DNA of 64,000 nucleotides, from the NCBI GenBank assembly GCA_031410595.1, contig JANNZM010000111.1, forward strand, positions 1 to 64,000, read 5' to 3'. Origin of the DNA: JANMCE01 sp031410595 (GTDB lineage: Bacteria; Actinomycetota; Acidimicrobiia; Acidimicrobiales; Ilumatobacteraceae). Positions 46,349-54,888 of the stretch are shown here, one piece after another (the first letter of the stretch is position 1; each line of letters starts with the position of its first letter). The position numbers were made by a program, and so were the translations under genes. Below the pieces are notes generated by a model that saw only the letters and a program-made list of their open reading frames with translations, did no database searches and had not been told where the DNA came from.

Positions 46349-46965
46349 TTGGTCGCCTCCGCCGGTGCGGGCATCCAAACGGGTGGACTGGTCACACTCT
46401 CGGGCGGGACGGCGCCGACTGCACGATCAGCAGGAATGCGTTGGCGCACGCGAGCGACGGTGCCGTGCGGCGGGATCTCGTCGGAGAGCTTGCCGGCTTG
46501 CAGATCGTCGATGAGATTGTCCATGTCTGCGGTGGTCATGCGGTAGCGATACCGGTAGTTCACCTGCGCACACGGTGCTTCGGTGCATGCCGCCTGGCAC
46601 TCGGCATGCTCAAGCGTGATGAGGCCGTCGGGCGTGGTGGAACCGGCTTTGATGCCCAAACGGTGCTCGGCGTGATGGATGAGTTCTTCGGCACCCATCA
46701 GCGCACACGACATGGTGCCGCAGATGTTGATCACGTACTTACCGACCGGTTCCATCTTGAACATCTCGTAGAACGTGCAGGTGCCGTACACCTCAGCCGA
46801 GGTGGCACCGACCAGTTCTCCGATATGGGCCATAGCCTCGTTCGTGATGAAGCCGTTCTGCTCCTGAGACAGGTGCAGCAGGGGGATAGTGGCCGAACGC
46901 GCTTTCGGGTAGCGGCCGATGATTTCCTTCGCCAGCGCGACGTTGGCGTCGTTGAGTCGAGCCAT
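46345..46965 (-). CDS. nuoE: NADH-quinone oxidoreductase subunit E, cluster N1a
   Basis: 206 aa, thioredoxin-like [2Fe-2S] subunit. Cluster ligands are in INICGTMSCALMGAEEL and EHAECQAACTEAPCAQV. The N-terminal helical part (LNDANVALAKEIIGRYPKAR) is typical. The ATG at 46965 overlaps the stop of the preceding microprotein gene (TAATG); the longer upstream frame was rejected. A C-terminal Pro/Ala-rich tail of about 40 residues precedes the overlap with nuoF. Confidence 0.94.
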   Translation of the reverse strand: MARLNDANVALAKEIIGRYPKARSATIPLLHLSQEQNGFITNEAMAHIGELVGATSAEVYGTCTFYEMFKMEPVGKYVINICGTMSCALMGAEELIHHAEHRLGIKAGSTTPDGLITLEHAECQAACTEAPCAQVNYRYRYRMTTADMDNLIDDLQAGKLSDEIPPHGTVARVRQRIPADRAVGAVPPESVTSPPVWMPAPAEATK

Positions 46966-47075
46966 TATGCGGCTTGCTTCTGCTTGATCAGACCGAAGCG
47001 CTTGGCCGAGGTGTACGCGCCGTAGGCGAACAGGGCGAGCGAAATGATTTTGCGGAGCTGGTTCAACTTTTTCAT
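46965..47075 (-). CDS. 36-aa single-helix microprotein between nuoD and nuoE
   Basis: Found by reading the gap between nuoD2 and nuoE2, where the other genes are packed with almost no spare bases. The ATG at 47075 overlaps the nuoD stop (TGATG) and the TAA overlaps the nuoE ATG (TAATG). GGGAGAGG lies about 10 nt upstream. The product has a basic N-terminus (MKKLNQLRK), a hydrophobic/aromatic helix (IISLALFAYGAY) and a basic tail (AKRF...KQKQAA), so it is a likely membrane-associated helix. No known family was recognised. It could be a supernumerary subunit or assembly factor of this complex I (inference). Confidence 0.75.
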   Translation of the reverse strand: MKKLNQLRKIISLALFAYGAYTSAKRFGLIKQKQAA

Positions 47076-48409
47076 CAGCGATCAACCTCTCCCAGAACGG
47101 GATCAACACTCGAAATAACAGCAACCGCGTCGGCAACCAGGCCGCCACGCATCATGTGGGGCAGGCATTGGATGTTCACAAAACTCGGTGCCCGCATATG
47201 CATGCGGTAGGGCTTGGGGCCACCATCGGATGCGATGTAGCAACCGATCTCGCCACGGGGGGATTCGATGCCCACGTAGACCTCGCCCTCGGGCACTTTG
47301 AAGCCCTCGGTGAAGATCTTGAAGTGATGGATAAGCGCTTCCATCGACTCATCGATGCGGGCTCGCGGTGGCGGCGTAACTTTCTTGTCCTGGATGCGAT
47401 AGTCACCCGAGGGCATGTGGTCGAGCACTTGACGCACGATCTTCATCGACTCGCGAATCTCGTTGAGGCGGATGGCGAACCGGTCGAACGCGTCGCCGTA
47501 CGAACCGACGATGACATCAAAGTCCATCATGTCGTAGTGCAGGTAGGGCATGTCCCGACGCAGGTCGAACGCCACGCCGGTAGAACGCAGAATGGGTCCG
47601 CTGGCACCAAGCGCCATGGCCTCTTCCGGAGTGATGACGCCGACGCCCTGCAGGCGCTCTCGCCATAGCGGCTGTCCGGTCATGAGCACGTCGTACTCTT
47701 CAAGACGGGCTGGCAGCATGTCGAGAATAGCGAGCACGTCGTCACGCCAGCCGTCGGGTAGGTCGGCCGCCACGCCGCCGGGGCGGATGAAGTTGTGATT
47801 CATGCGAAGGCCGGTGACCTTCTGGAAGAACCGCAGCACTTCTTCACGCTCGCGCCAGCCGTAGATCATCATGGAGACGGCACCGAGGTCCATGCCGTTG
47901 GTGGCCATGAACAGCAGATGGCTGGCCATGCGGTTCAACTCGGACAGCAGCATGCGCATCCACACCGCGCGCTCGGGGATGTCGCCGTCGATACCGAGCA
48001 GCTTCTCGGTCGCAAGCGAGAAAACGAGTTCATTGTTGAGCGGGCTCAGGTAGTCCATGCGGGTGACGTTGGTGCCGCCCTGCATGAACGACAGATCCTC
48101 ACCCTGCTTCTCCATGCCGGTGTGCAGGTAGCCAATGATGGGCTTGCACCGCAGCACAACTTCGCCCTGCAGCTCGAGCATGAGACGCAAGACGCCGTGC
48201 GTTGACGGGTGCTGCGGACCCATATTGATGATCATCGTTTGATCTTCAGTGGGGTCGACCGCATTGATGTCCATGGCCGCTGCTTCTGTCTCCGACATGC
48301 GGAGCACCGCGCCAACGTTACGCATGAGCTCGGTAGCAGTCAGCTCATGGCGCGGCCGCATCTCCTGCCCGCCCTCATTCGTACGAAAATTGTCCTCGGT
48401 TACCGTCAT
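47075..48409 (-). CDS. nuoD: NADH-quinone oxidoreductase subunit D (14-subunit complex I)
   Basis: 444 aa from an ATG at 48409, which has GGGGTGA 5 nt before it; the open frame extends further only because it runs into a dispersed repeat. Seen: NMGPQHPSTHGVLRLMLELQ, IGYLHTGMEKQ (Thr97 where the other NuoD has Arg), RPGGVAADLPDGWRDD, STGVAFDLRRDMPY and the C-terminal LGEVDR. The TGATG overlap couples it to the microprotein gene. Confidence 0.95.
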   Translation of the reverse strand: MTVTEDNFRTNEGGQEMRPRHELTATELMRNVGAVLRMSETEAAAMDINAVDPTEDQTMIINMGPQHPSTHGVLRLMLELQGEVVLRCKPIIGYLHTGMEKQGEDLSFMQGGTNVTRMDYLSPLNNELVFSLATEKLLGIDGDIPERAVWMRMLLSELNRMASHLLFMATNGMDLGAVSMMIYGWREREEVLRFFQKVTGLRMNHNFIRPGGVAADLPDGWRDDVLAILDMLPARLEEYDVLMTGQPLWRERLQGVGVITPEEAMALGASGPILRSTGVAFDLRRDMPYLHYDMMDFDVIVGSYGDAFDRFAIRLNEIRESMKIVRQVLDHMPSGDYRIQDKKVTPPPRARIDESMEALIHHFKIFTEGFKVPEGEVYVGIESPRGEIGCYIASDGGPKPYRMHMRAPSFVNIQCLPHMMRGGLVADAVAVISSVDPVLGEVDR

Positions 48410-48430
48410 AATGTCACCCCAACTTGAACG

Positions 48431-48490
48431 ATTGACCGAGCGAAGCGAGACCGAGCGTCGAGGGAGCGGTAGCGAGCCGACCGAGGCATT
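48431..48490 (+). repeat. Dispersed REP-like repeat, copy 3 (nuoC2-nuoD2 gap)
   Basis: 60 bp, ATTGACCGAGCGAAGCGAGA...CCGAGGCATT. It fills most of the 79-bp gap between nuoC2 and nuoD2, the widest gap inside the nuo part of this operon. Its last two bases contribute to the nuoC2 TAA stop (48489-48491). Confidence 0.8.
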
Positions 48491-49004
48491 AGCGCGTGCC
48501 TTTGAACTGAACGGGGATACGACCGGCGTCGTAGTCCTTGCGGAGCGGATGTCCATCCCAGTCCTCGGGCATCAGGATGCGAGTGAGGTCGGGGTGCCCG
48601 CTGAACGAGATACCGAACATGTCAAACGCCTCGCGCTCCATGGCCTCGCAGCCCGGCCACACGTCGTAGGCCGAAGGCAGCGTGCAGTCGCTCTCGGGCA
48701 CTTGCACGCGCACTCGAATGCGCTCACGATTGGCGATGCTGAGCAGGTTGAGCACGACCTCGAATCGCTCTGGCGCTACGTCAGCGGGCAGCGGACGACC
48801 AGGGTGCGTGAGGTAGTCGACGCCGCACAGGTCGGCGCACATGGTGAAGCCGTCGGCAACCATATTGCGGAGCACCTTGATGTAATCGGCACGGCCGACA
48901 TGCACGACTTTTTGGTCCCGGCTGTAGGTGACCGGGCAGCCGTGCAGGCGCTCGGCTTCCGGCGTCGGCTCTGGCTCGACGGCGGGTGTCTCGGTGGTTG
49001 TCAT
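48489..49004 (-). CDS. nuoC: NADH-quinone oxidoreductase subunit C (14-subunit complex I)
   Basis: 171 aa, single 30-kDa domain: ERIRVRVQVPESDCTLPSAY, WPGCEAMEREAFDMFGISFS, GHPDLTRILMPEDWDGHPLR. It is shorter than the other NuoC because it lacks the long disordered N-terminus. The stop codon is formed at the edge of a dispersed repeat, so the original C-terminus may have been altered. Confidence 0.93.
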   Translation of the reverse strand: MTTTETPAVEPEPTPEAERLHGCPVTYSRDQKVVHVGRADYIKVLRNMVADGFTMCADLCGVDYLTHPGRPLPADVAPERFEVVLNLLSIANRERIRVRVQVPESDCTLPSAYDVWPGCEAMEREAFDMFGISFSGHPDLTRILMPEDWDGHPLRKDYDAGRIPVQFKGTR

Positions 49005-49007
49005 CGG

Positions 49008-49592
49008 CTACCTCCGGGAGAGTGCGACGGTGACGGGACGGCCGGTGGAAACTTGTTCTTCCACATGAATCTGCGCACCGGCACCGGTGTCGTCGCGACG
49101 ACGAAGGATCTCGCCGTTTTGGATGAGCTGGTGCAGTGTGGTGATGGCATGAATGAGCGTCTCGGGGGTGGGCGGGCAGCCCGGCGCATACACGTCGACG
49201 GGCACGATCTGATCGACACCCTGCACGATGGCGTAGTTGTTGAACATGCCACCGCTACTCGCGCATACGCCCATGGAGATGACCCACTTGGGCTCCATCA
49301 TCTGGTCGTACACCTGACGCAGAACCGGTGCCATCTTCTGACTGACGCGGCCGGCCACGATCATGATGTCGGCCTGCCGGGGCGAGGCCCGAAACACCTC
49401 CATACCGAAGCGGCTGATGTCGTAGTGAGCGGCGCCGGTGGCCATCATTTCGATGGCGCAGCATGCAAGCCCGAACGATGCCGGCCAGCTTGAGCGGGCC
49501 CGCGACCAGTTCACCAGATCCTCGACCTTGCCGGTGAGGAAGTTGTGGTCGAGTCCACCGAGACCGTCGGTGAGCAGGTCGGCGACACCCAT
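49008..49592 (-). CDS. nuoB: NADH-quinone oxidoreductase subunit B, cluster N2 (14-subunit complex I)
   Basis: 194 aa. N2 ligands: GLACCAIEMMATGAAHYD, ISMGVCASSGGMFNNYAI and VYAPGCPPTPETLIHA. Three nt separate it from nuoC and its ATG overlaps the nuoA stop region. The N-terminal leader MGVADLLTDGLGGLDHNFLT is longer than in the 11-subunit version and resembles the type seen in NADH-linked actinobacterial enzymes. Confidence 0.95.
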   Translation of the reverse strand: MGVADLLTDGLGGLDHNFLTGKVEDLVNWSRARSSWPASFGLACCAIEMMATGAAHYDISRFGMEVFRASPRQADIMIVAGRVSQKMAPVLRQVYDQMMEPKWVISMGVCASSGGMFNNYAIVQGVDQIVPVDVYAPGCPPTPETLIHAITTLHQLIQNGEILRRRDDTGAGAQIHVEEQVSTGRPVTVALSRR

Positions 49593-50053
49593 CAGGCGGC
49601 CTCGTCGATTCGGCCTTCAAGTCCGACGCGCTTAATTGTGCTGGTCATGGTGCGCTCCGCTGAGACGAGGTTCGATGACGAGCGCATCATCTTCTTGATC
49701 GGACCCCAGTCGAGCGCGCCCTTGGCCACGATGTACACGAACGAAAAGAAGAAGATCACCGAGAAGGTGACAATTTCCCAGAAGCCGTACGCACCGAGCG
49801 CCTCATGGGCGACGGCATACGGGTACAGGAAGATGACTTCGATGTCGAACATGATGAAAAGCATGGCGACGAGATAGAAGCTCACCGGGAAGCGGTCTGG
49901 TGGTTCACGCGTGGGCACGATGCCGCACTCATACGGTGCGATTTTGGCGGAGGTCTCGCGTTTCGGGTTCAGCAGCCCCGACGCCACGAAGGACCCGGCG
50001 GCAAACAGCACGCCGAGCACCAGCAGCACGAGAATCGGAAGGTACTGACCCAT
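49592..50053 (-). CDS. nuoA: NADH-quinone oxidoreductase subunit A (14-subunit complex I)
   Basis: 153 aa, three helices. SAKIAPYECGIVPTREPPDR contains the loop cysteine of the quinone-site region, which is Ser in the other NuoA (PYESGV). FIMFDIEVIFLYPYAVAHE is the second helix. A C-terminal cytosolic extension of about 35 residues follows the last helix. The ATG at 50053 overlaps the stop of the upstream cytochrome-linked gene (TGATG), which joins complex I to the bc-type gene block. Confidence 0.93.
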   Translation of the reverse strand: MGQYLPILVLLVLGVLFAAGSFVASGLLNPKRETSAKIAPYECGIVPTREPPDRFPVSFYLVAMLFIMFDIEVIFLYPYAVAHEALGAYGFWEIVTFSVIFFFSFVYIVAKGALDWGPIKKMMRSSSNLVSAERTMTSTIKRVGLEGRIDEAA

Positions 50054-50907
50054 CAGACCGACACCGTCTCGCGCGTTTCGGCGTCGACCTTCACAACGGC
50101 GCGGCTCTCATCACGATTCTCATCCACGAGCAGGTCACGGCGGTGCAGCATGCGACAGAAGATGGCGAAGAGCAGCGCCGACCCAATGGTGATGAACGTC
50201 GAGGGCTGGCGCTTGGCGCCGCGATCGCGCTGCATGAGCACGAACCAGTGCGGCTGCTGCGGATCGGCCTCTGCCTTCGGCGGCGCCTTGCCCGGCTCGG
50301 TCTTTACCTTGATGACCGGAGCAACTTCGACCATGGCGAAGTGATCGTTGTGGAAGAACGCCAGGTAGTCGATGTTGATCTTGCCGAATTTCCACAACGA
50401 GAACGAGAGGTTCGGCCATCGTTCGCCGCCCTTGTCGTAGACGGCGACAGGGATGTAGTCCCCCGCCTTCAGCGCCTTTGACTCGACCTGCAAAATCTCA
50501 TCGGCAGCAGCAATAGCCTGGCCACGGCCGCCGTTGTCTAGCGGAAGAAGCAACCATCCATTCACTCTGGTACCGGGCGTGGTGTTGTCAGGAATGGTGG
50601 CGTCACGAGCGACCGACTCTTTGGACTCGACCAGTTTCTCTTTGCCGACAATGGTGTCGCGGGCTTTCCAGGATGGTTCCTTTCCCTTGAGGCCGATGCC
50701 GTACACGATCCAGATCGCGCCCATCATCATTATCCAGCCGAACAGACCAGCGAGCGCCACCAGCATGCCGAGGCGGGCGCCCAGGTTGGTGCCGAGGATC
50801 AGGTAGGTGCTGCCGCACAACACGGTGAAGGCAATGAGAACGACCGTGATGCCACGGAGGCCCGGCTGCCAAGAGATAGCCAACAGAGCGTCGGCGGATG
50901 CGGTCAT
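50053..50907 (-). CDS. Membrane protein of the bc complex/complex I operon, unknown function
   Basis: 284 aa. Three N-terminal hydrophobic segments are visible (about residues 18-38, 45-75 with GLFGWIMMMGAIWIVYGIGL), then a soluble domain of about 150 residues (VNGWLLLPLDNGGRGQAIAA; DYIPVAVYDKGGERWPNLS), one more helix (FITIGSALLFAIFCRMLHRR) and a charged tail. No heme or metal motif. It lies between the cytochrome c and nuoA genes with 3- and 1-nt junctions, so it probably belongs with the quinol-oxidising complex. I do not recognise a family. Confidence 0.8.
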   Translation of the reverse strand: MTASADALLAISWQPGLRGITVVLIAFTVLCGSTYLILGTNLGARLGMLVALAGLFGWIMMMGAIWIVYGIGLKGKEPSWKARDTIVGKEKLVESKESVARDATIPDNTTPGTRVNGWLLLPLDNGGRGQAIAAADEILQVESKALKAGDYIPVAVYDKGGERWPNLSFSLWKFGKINIDYLAFFHNDHFAMVEVAPVIKVKTEPGKAPPKAEADPQQPHWFVLMQRDRGAKRQPSTFITIGSALLFAIFCRMLHRRDLLVDENRDESRAVVKVDAETRETVSV

Positions 50908-50910
50908 GTT

Positions 50911-51984
50911 TTACAAACCCCGGATGTATTCGACGACAGCCTTGCGCTGATCTTCCGTAAGCAAACCACAGAAGCCGGGCATACGACCCGATCCCTGCCC
51001 TTGGGCACCGTACTTCTTGCCCAGCTCCGAGCCGGAGCAGATGAACGCCTCGTTGTCGGTCACGTTAGGGAACTGCCGCGTCTCGCTGCCGCCGGTGAGG
51101 TTCGGGCCGAGGGCGCCGCCACCCATCTGCTGCGGATCGCCGTAGCTCCAGCCCTTGGTGTGGCAGCGTGCACACGAGTACGCGCCAGCCACGGCGCTCA
51201 TCTGAAACAGCGCCTCACCCTGAGTCATCACATGACCCTTGGCCGCTTCGTCCTTGATGTACTGCGCCACCTGATCGGCGTAGTCCTTCTGTGCCGCAGC
51301 GTTGAGCACACCGTCCTTGCCATGGCACAGCGGGTGATCTTTGTCGCAGCCCTCCTGCGGAAGCTGTATTGACTTGAGATACCCAATGAGCGTGTTGATC
51401 TGCTGGAAGTTCATTGGGCCGCCACCTTCGGTACCCCACGGGGACATCGGGCTGAACGGGCGGCCGTACACCAGGATAAAGCGAACCTCGTCTTCACTGA
51501 AGCGGTAGAGCACGGTGTTGAGTGCCGGGGCGTTCCAGTTGACGGCCTTCACTTCGCCGGTGTTCGGATCAGTGATGGTGTACTCGGCGTTGCCGCCGCC
51601 GGCCTTCATGCCGCCGTGGCATCCGGCGCAGTTGAAACCGCCGTTGCCGGTGACGTCGAAGTAAGCGCTCCCCCAGTTGGCCAGCTTCTTCTCGGCGCCG
51701 GACGTTGCACCCTTCTGCCGGGTCGGCTCAAGAATCCAGTAGGCCGGAAGTCCAACGGCGCAGACCACGAGCATGGCCAGGCCGAAGACCTGCATCTTTT
51801 CGAGGCGGTGGCCTTCCATGCCTTCGTCGTCGAAGTACTCCTTGCGGTTCGGTGCCAGTTCCACCTCGGACCCGGCTTCTGAACGACCCCAGCGGAGGTT
51901 GAACAGGACGTAGAGCAACCAGCCCACCAACAAAATGGTGGCGACCGTTGCGGCGACGGCTTGGGGAACGGCAGCGACGATCAT
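50911..51984 (-). CDS. Membrane-anchored diheme cytochrome c of the bc-type complex
   Basis: 357 aa. Two anchoring segments (residues about 5-28 and 64-85) precede two c-heme sites: CAGCH (119-123) and CARCH (271-275). This fits the QcrC-like role of passing electrons from the Rieske protein to the terminal oxidase. The ATG at 51984 overlaps the Rieske stop (ATGA); the 70 codons upstream lie inside the Rieske gene. The insert between the hemes (about residues 124-260) is long and contains CDKDHPLCHG, which is not a CxxCH site. Axial Met candidates exist but cannot be assigned. Confidence 0.88.
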   Translation of the reverse strand: MIVAAVPQAVAATVATILLVGWLLYVLFNLRWGRSEAGSEVELAPNRKEYFDDEGMEGHRLEKMQVFGLAMLVVCAVGLPAYWILEPTRQKGATSGAEKKLANWGSAYFDVTGNGGFNCAGCHGGMKAGGGNAEYTITDPNTGEVKAVNWNAPALNTVLYRFSEDEVRFILVYGRPFSPMSPWGTEGGGPMNFQQINTLIGYLKSIQLPQEGCDKDHPLCHGKDGVLNAAAQKDYADQVAQYIKDEAAKGHVMTQGEALFQMSAVAGAYSCARCHTKGWSYGDPQQMGGGALGPNLTGGSETRQFPNVTDNEAFICSGSELGKKYGAQGQGSGRMPGFCGLLTEDQRKAVVEYIRGL

Positions 51985-52850
51985 GCTTTGTGCTCTCCTC
52001 CACCCACACAGTGGGGACCTTCTGCTTCTTGACCAGTGGTGTTGGTACCGATGGCCGGGCCGAGCGTGATAGCACCGGTGTCGATAATCACGTTGTTGTT
52101 CACGATGGAGACCGAGAAGCGGTCCATGCCGCGAGGAGCGGGGCCGCCCTTCTTTTCGCCAACCCGGTTGTACTGAGAACCATGGCACGGACACTCAAAC
52201 CACTGCGAGGTGGTGCAGTTCGGCACGCGGCAACCGAGGTGCGGGCACTTTTGGTACAGCGCCACAATGCCGGCCTGCATACCAGTCAGTACGGCAGGCT
52301 TGTAGATTTTTGCTGCGTTCGGCAACGCAGTTGTCGGATACTCGGTCAGCCACGCGCGGCCCTCGGCCAGATAGAAAAAGCCCTTGTTGCCCTTAATGTT
52401 GGCCCGCACTTCATCGAGTTTTCCAGCCGAGATCTTGCTACCGAAACCGCCACCGAGCTTGGGCCACAGGAACGCAATACACGCCGCGCCGAAACCACCG
52501 AGGCCGACGCCCATGAGCGAGATGAGGCCGAGGTTGAAGAAGTGACGGCGAGTGACGCCGAGCTCTTCCGCGTCCGGCGGCGTCCATGCCACCGGAGCCT
52601 GGGCGCCGACTTTGACAAGATCGGTCGAACCAGCCGGGGAGTCGACCACGACGAGCGCGCCACCGGCTATTGCGCTGCGTTCGTAGGCCTTGCCCGACAA
52701 TGATCCATCGACGGCTTCGGCCCGATCGCGCTTGAGCGTCTCACGAGAAAGTGCGCCTTCACCGCGTCGGGTGTCCTGTTTGCGGGCAGTCACGATGACC
52801 ACGAGTACGGCCAGGACGACGAGTGCTGCGGCCCCGATTGCGTAGTACAT
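51981..52850 (-). CDS. qcrA: Rieske [2Fe-2S] protein
   Basis: 289 aa. An N-terminal helix (2-22), a soluble stretch, then a twin-arginine-type segment RRHFFNLGLISLMGVGLGGF (101-120) that anchors the Rieske domain. Cluster motifs are CPHLGC (202-207) and CPCHGS (220-225), with ligands His204 and His223. The Pro-rich loop GGPAPRGMDRF closes the cluster pocket. It transfers electrons from quinol to cytochrome c. Between the cytochrome b C-terminal half and the diheme cytochrome c, with GGAAAGG-like spacing before its ATG. Confidence 0.93.
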   Translation of the reverse strand: MYYAIGAAALVVLAVLVVIVTARKQDTRRGEGALSRETLKRDRAEAVDGSLSGKAYERSAIAGGALVVVDSPAGSTDLVKVGAQAPVAWTPPDAEELGVTRRHFFNLGLISLMGVGLGGFGAACIAFLWPKLGGGFGSKISAGKLDEVRANIKGNKGFFYLAEGRAWLTEYPTTALPNAAKIYKPAVLTGMQAGIVALYQKCPHLGCRVPNCTTSQWFECPCHGSQYNRVGEKKGGPAPRGMDRFSVSIVNNNVIIDTGAITLGPAIGTNTTGQEAEGPHCVGGGEHKA

Positions 52851-52864
52851 AAGTTCCGCCTTTC

Positions 52865-53659
52865 CTACAGATCGAAGAACATGCCGTCACGCCACGGGAG
52901 CGTGAAGTTGAATCCGGGTCCTCGGAAGAAGGAACCGATGATGACCAGCACCGCCCAGAACATCATGAAGATGGTGAACAGCGAGATGGCGAACTTGCGA
53001 TCTTCGGGCTTGTTGCTGGGGTTCTTGTCGATGTAGGGCGCCAGCATGAGGGCGAACATGCCCATGCCCGGAATGGTCACGCCAGCCACCATTGGGTGGA
53101 ACATGGTGAGCAGCTCCTGCAGACCGAGGAAGTACCACGGGGCCTTCGACGGGTTGGGCGTGCGGTTCGGGTTGGCCAGCTGCAGCAGCGGCGCGTTCAC
53201 AAAGATGGAGAACACGAGCAGGAAGGCCGTGCAGGCCAGCGCCGAAGCGAACTCTGCGATGAGGAGGTGGGGCCAGGTGTGGACCTTGTCGACCGGCACC
53301 GACTTCACGTCTTGGATAGAACCCGACTTCACAACCGTCAAGAGTCGCTGCGTGTGTCCTCCGGGACCAGCACCCACGGGCAGCCCGCCGAGCGCCTTGT
53401 CGGCCACGATGACGGCGCCCGGCTTGTCGGCGACGGCAACGCCACCACCGGTCGGAGCTGCAGCCGCATCTCCGCCAGCCTTCCGAGCCTTGGCCGCCTG
53501 CGACCGAGCCAGAAGGTCGGCCGGGATACGCGAATCGGTCGGGGCCTCGGCTGCCGCTGGAGTCTCCGCAGCAGGTGCAGCCGCGCCAGCCGCTTCCGCC
53601 TCGGCCTTTTGTCGCGCCGCCTCGGCCCGCTTCCGAAGGTGTTCTGGGATCTCAGTCAT
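52865..53659 (-). CDS. Cytochrome b C-terminal half (PetD/subunit IV-like) with Ala-rich N-terminal extension
   Basis: 264 aa. Residues about 110-264 are the cytochrome b C-terminal domain: HTWPHLLIAEFASALACTAF, the quinol-site region with PNPSKAPWYFLGLQELLTMF, and a last helix ending near GSFFRGPGFNF. The first about 100 residues are Ala/Glu/Lys-rich and hold two copies of a short motif: IPEHLRKRAEAARQKA (4-19) and IPADLLARSQAAKARK (45-60). The same motif opens the cytochrome c at 55578. Cytochrome b is thus split into two genes, as in b6f complexes and some Firmicutes. Confidence 0.9.
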   Translation of the reverse strand: MTEIPEHLRKRAEAARQKAEAEAAGAAAPAAETPAAAEAPTDSRIPADLLARSQAAKARKAGGDAAAAPTGGGVAVADKPGAVIVADKALGGLPVGAGPGGHTQRLLTVVKSGSIQDVKSVPVDKVHTWPHLLIAEFASALACTAFLLVFSIFVNAPLLQLANPNRTPNPSKAPWYFLGLQELLTMFHPMVAGVTIPGMGMFALMLAPYIDKNPSNKPEDRKFAISLFTIFMMFWAVLVIIGSFFRGPGFNFTLPWRDGMFFDL

Positions 53660-53674
53660 CGAAACAAACCTTTC

Positions 53675-54460
53675 TTACAGCGGGCCTGAGATGCCGCCGT
53701 CTTTACGGACCCGCCAGAAGTGGATGGCCATAAAGATGACGATGATGAATGGGAACATAAGCACGTGCAGTACGTACCATCGAAGCAGCGTTTCTGAGCC
53801 GATCTCCACGCCGCCGAGCAGCACGAATCTGACGTTGGAACCGAACACCGGGGTGTAGCCCATCATGTTGGTACCGACGGCGACGGCCCACATGGCCAGC
53901 TGATCCCATGGGAGCAGGTAGCCGGTGAAGGAGAGCAACAGCGTGAGGGTTAGCAGGATGACGCCGATCACCCAGTTGAACTCACGCGGCGGCTTGTAGG
54001 CACCGTGGTAGAACACGCGGGCCATGTGCAAGAAGACAGAGAGCACCATGAGGTGCGCCGCCCATCTGTGCATGTTGCGCACGAGCAGGCCGAACGTGAC
54101 CGAGGTCTGCAGGGTCTGGATGTCGTTCCAGGCGTTGGCCACCGTGGGGCGGTAGAAGAACATCAGGAAGATGCCGGTAACCGTCAGCAGGATGAACAGG
54201 AAGAACGACAGGCCACCGAGACACAGTGTGTAGCTCACCTTGACCGCGTGACGCTTCACTTTCACCGGATGCAGGTGATAGAGCACCGAGTTCATGATGA
54301 CGTATGAACGGTTACGGGGGCTGTCGGTGTAGCCCTTACGGAAGATGGAGCCCGGTCGGAAGATGGACTGCCACGCCTGTGAACCCTGCGTGGCATCGAC
54401 GAGCTTGGTCGCTCGTTCCTTCGCCGATGGTTTGGGGGCGTCTTCAAGAATTCTGGCCAC
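53675..54460 (-). CDS. Cytochrome b N-terminal half (cytochrome b6-like)
   Basis: 261 aa, four helices. The two heme-ligand pairs are seen in HRWAAHLMVLSVFLHMARVF and YVLHVLMFPFIIVIFMAIHF. SFTGYLLPWDQLAMWAVAVG is the conserved quinol-site loop. GTG start at 54460 with GAAGGAG 5 nt upstream. It ends RVRKDGGISGPL, the usual b6-type terminus. Together with the next gene it makes a full cytochrome b. Confidence 0.93.
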   Translation of the reverse strand: MARILEDAPKPSAKERATKLVDATQGSQAWQSIFRPGSIFRKGYTDSPRNRSYVIMNSVLYHLHPVKVKRHAVKVSYTLCLGGLSFFLFILLTVTGIFLMFFYRPTVANAWNDIQTLQTSVTFGLLVRNMHRWAAHLMVLSVFLHMARVFYHGAYKPPREFNWVIGVILLTLTLLLSFTGYLLPWDQLAMWAVAVGTNMMGYTPVFGSNVRFVLLGGVEIGSETLLRWYVLHVLMFPFIIVIFMAIHFWRVRKDGGISGPL

Positions 54461-54471
54461 GAATGCTCCTT

Positions 54472-54885
54472 CTAGAACCGCATGCCGTAGGCATAGCCGT
54501 GGTTTGCAGTACGTGAGTGGCTGTCGCCACCCGCCGCCGGGTCACTTACTTTGCCGAGGATGATGACCCCGGTCGGGCAACGATCAACGCAGAGCGCACA
54601 CCGGGTGCACACGTCGTCATCGATAATGAAAATCACTTGGTCGCTCGGGTCGACACCGGGGCGGTCGACGTTGTCGGCCTCGGCGATCGCATCGGGCTGA
54701 ACCATGTGGATGCACTTCCACGGGCAGATGTCGACGCAGCCCTCGCACATGATGCACTCGGATTGATCGATGTGAATGAACTGCTTGGGCTTGACGGCCT
54801 TCGCCAGATAGGCCGCGTCGACTTCGACCAGTTCATACTCGGTCGACCATTCGGGCATGGGTGGGTTGGCATCAGTTTTCGCCAT
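54472..54885 (-). CDS. Ferredoxin-like protein with two [4Fe-4S] motifs
   Basis: 137 aa. CIMCEGCVDICPWKC and CTRCALCVDRCP give two [4Fe-4S] sites, flanked by an N-terminal arm of about 40 residues and a polar C-terminus (SHSRTANHGYAYGMRF). No transmembrane helix, so it is probably peripheral. It sits between the cytochrome b gene and a small membrane protein gene, 3 and 11 nt away. Such a ferredoxin is not part of classical bc1. It may act in the bc-type complex or deliver electrons to the complex I that lacks NuoEFG (inference). Confidence 0.85.
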   Translation of the reverse strand: MAKTDANPPMPEWSTEYELVEVDAAYLAKAVKPKQFIHIDQSECIMCEGCVDICPWKCIHMVQPDAIAEADNVDRPGVDPSDQVIFIIDDDVCTRCALCVDRCPTGVIILGKVSDPAAGGDSHSRTANHGYAYGMRF

Positions 54886-54888
54886 ACG

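Noticed and set aside
48410..48556. N-terminal extension of NuoD2
   Set aside because: It reads into the repeat at 48431-48490 and the end of nuoC2; the ATG at 48409 has a good ribosome binding site.
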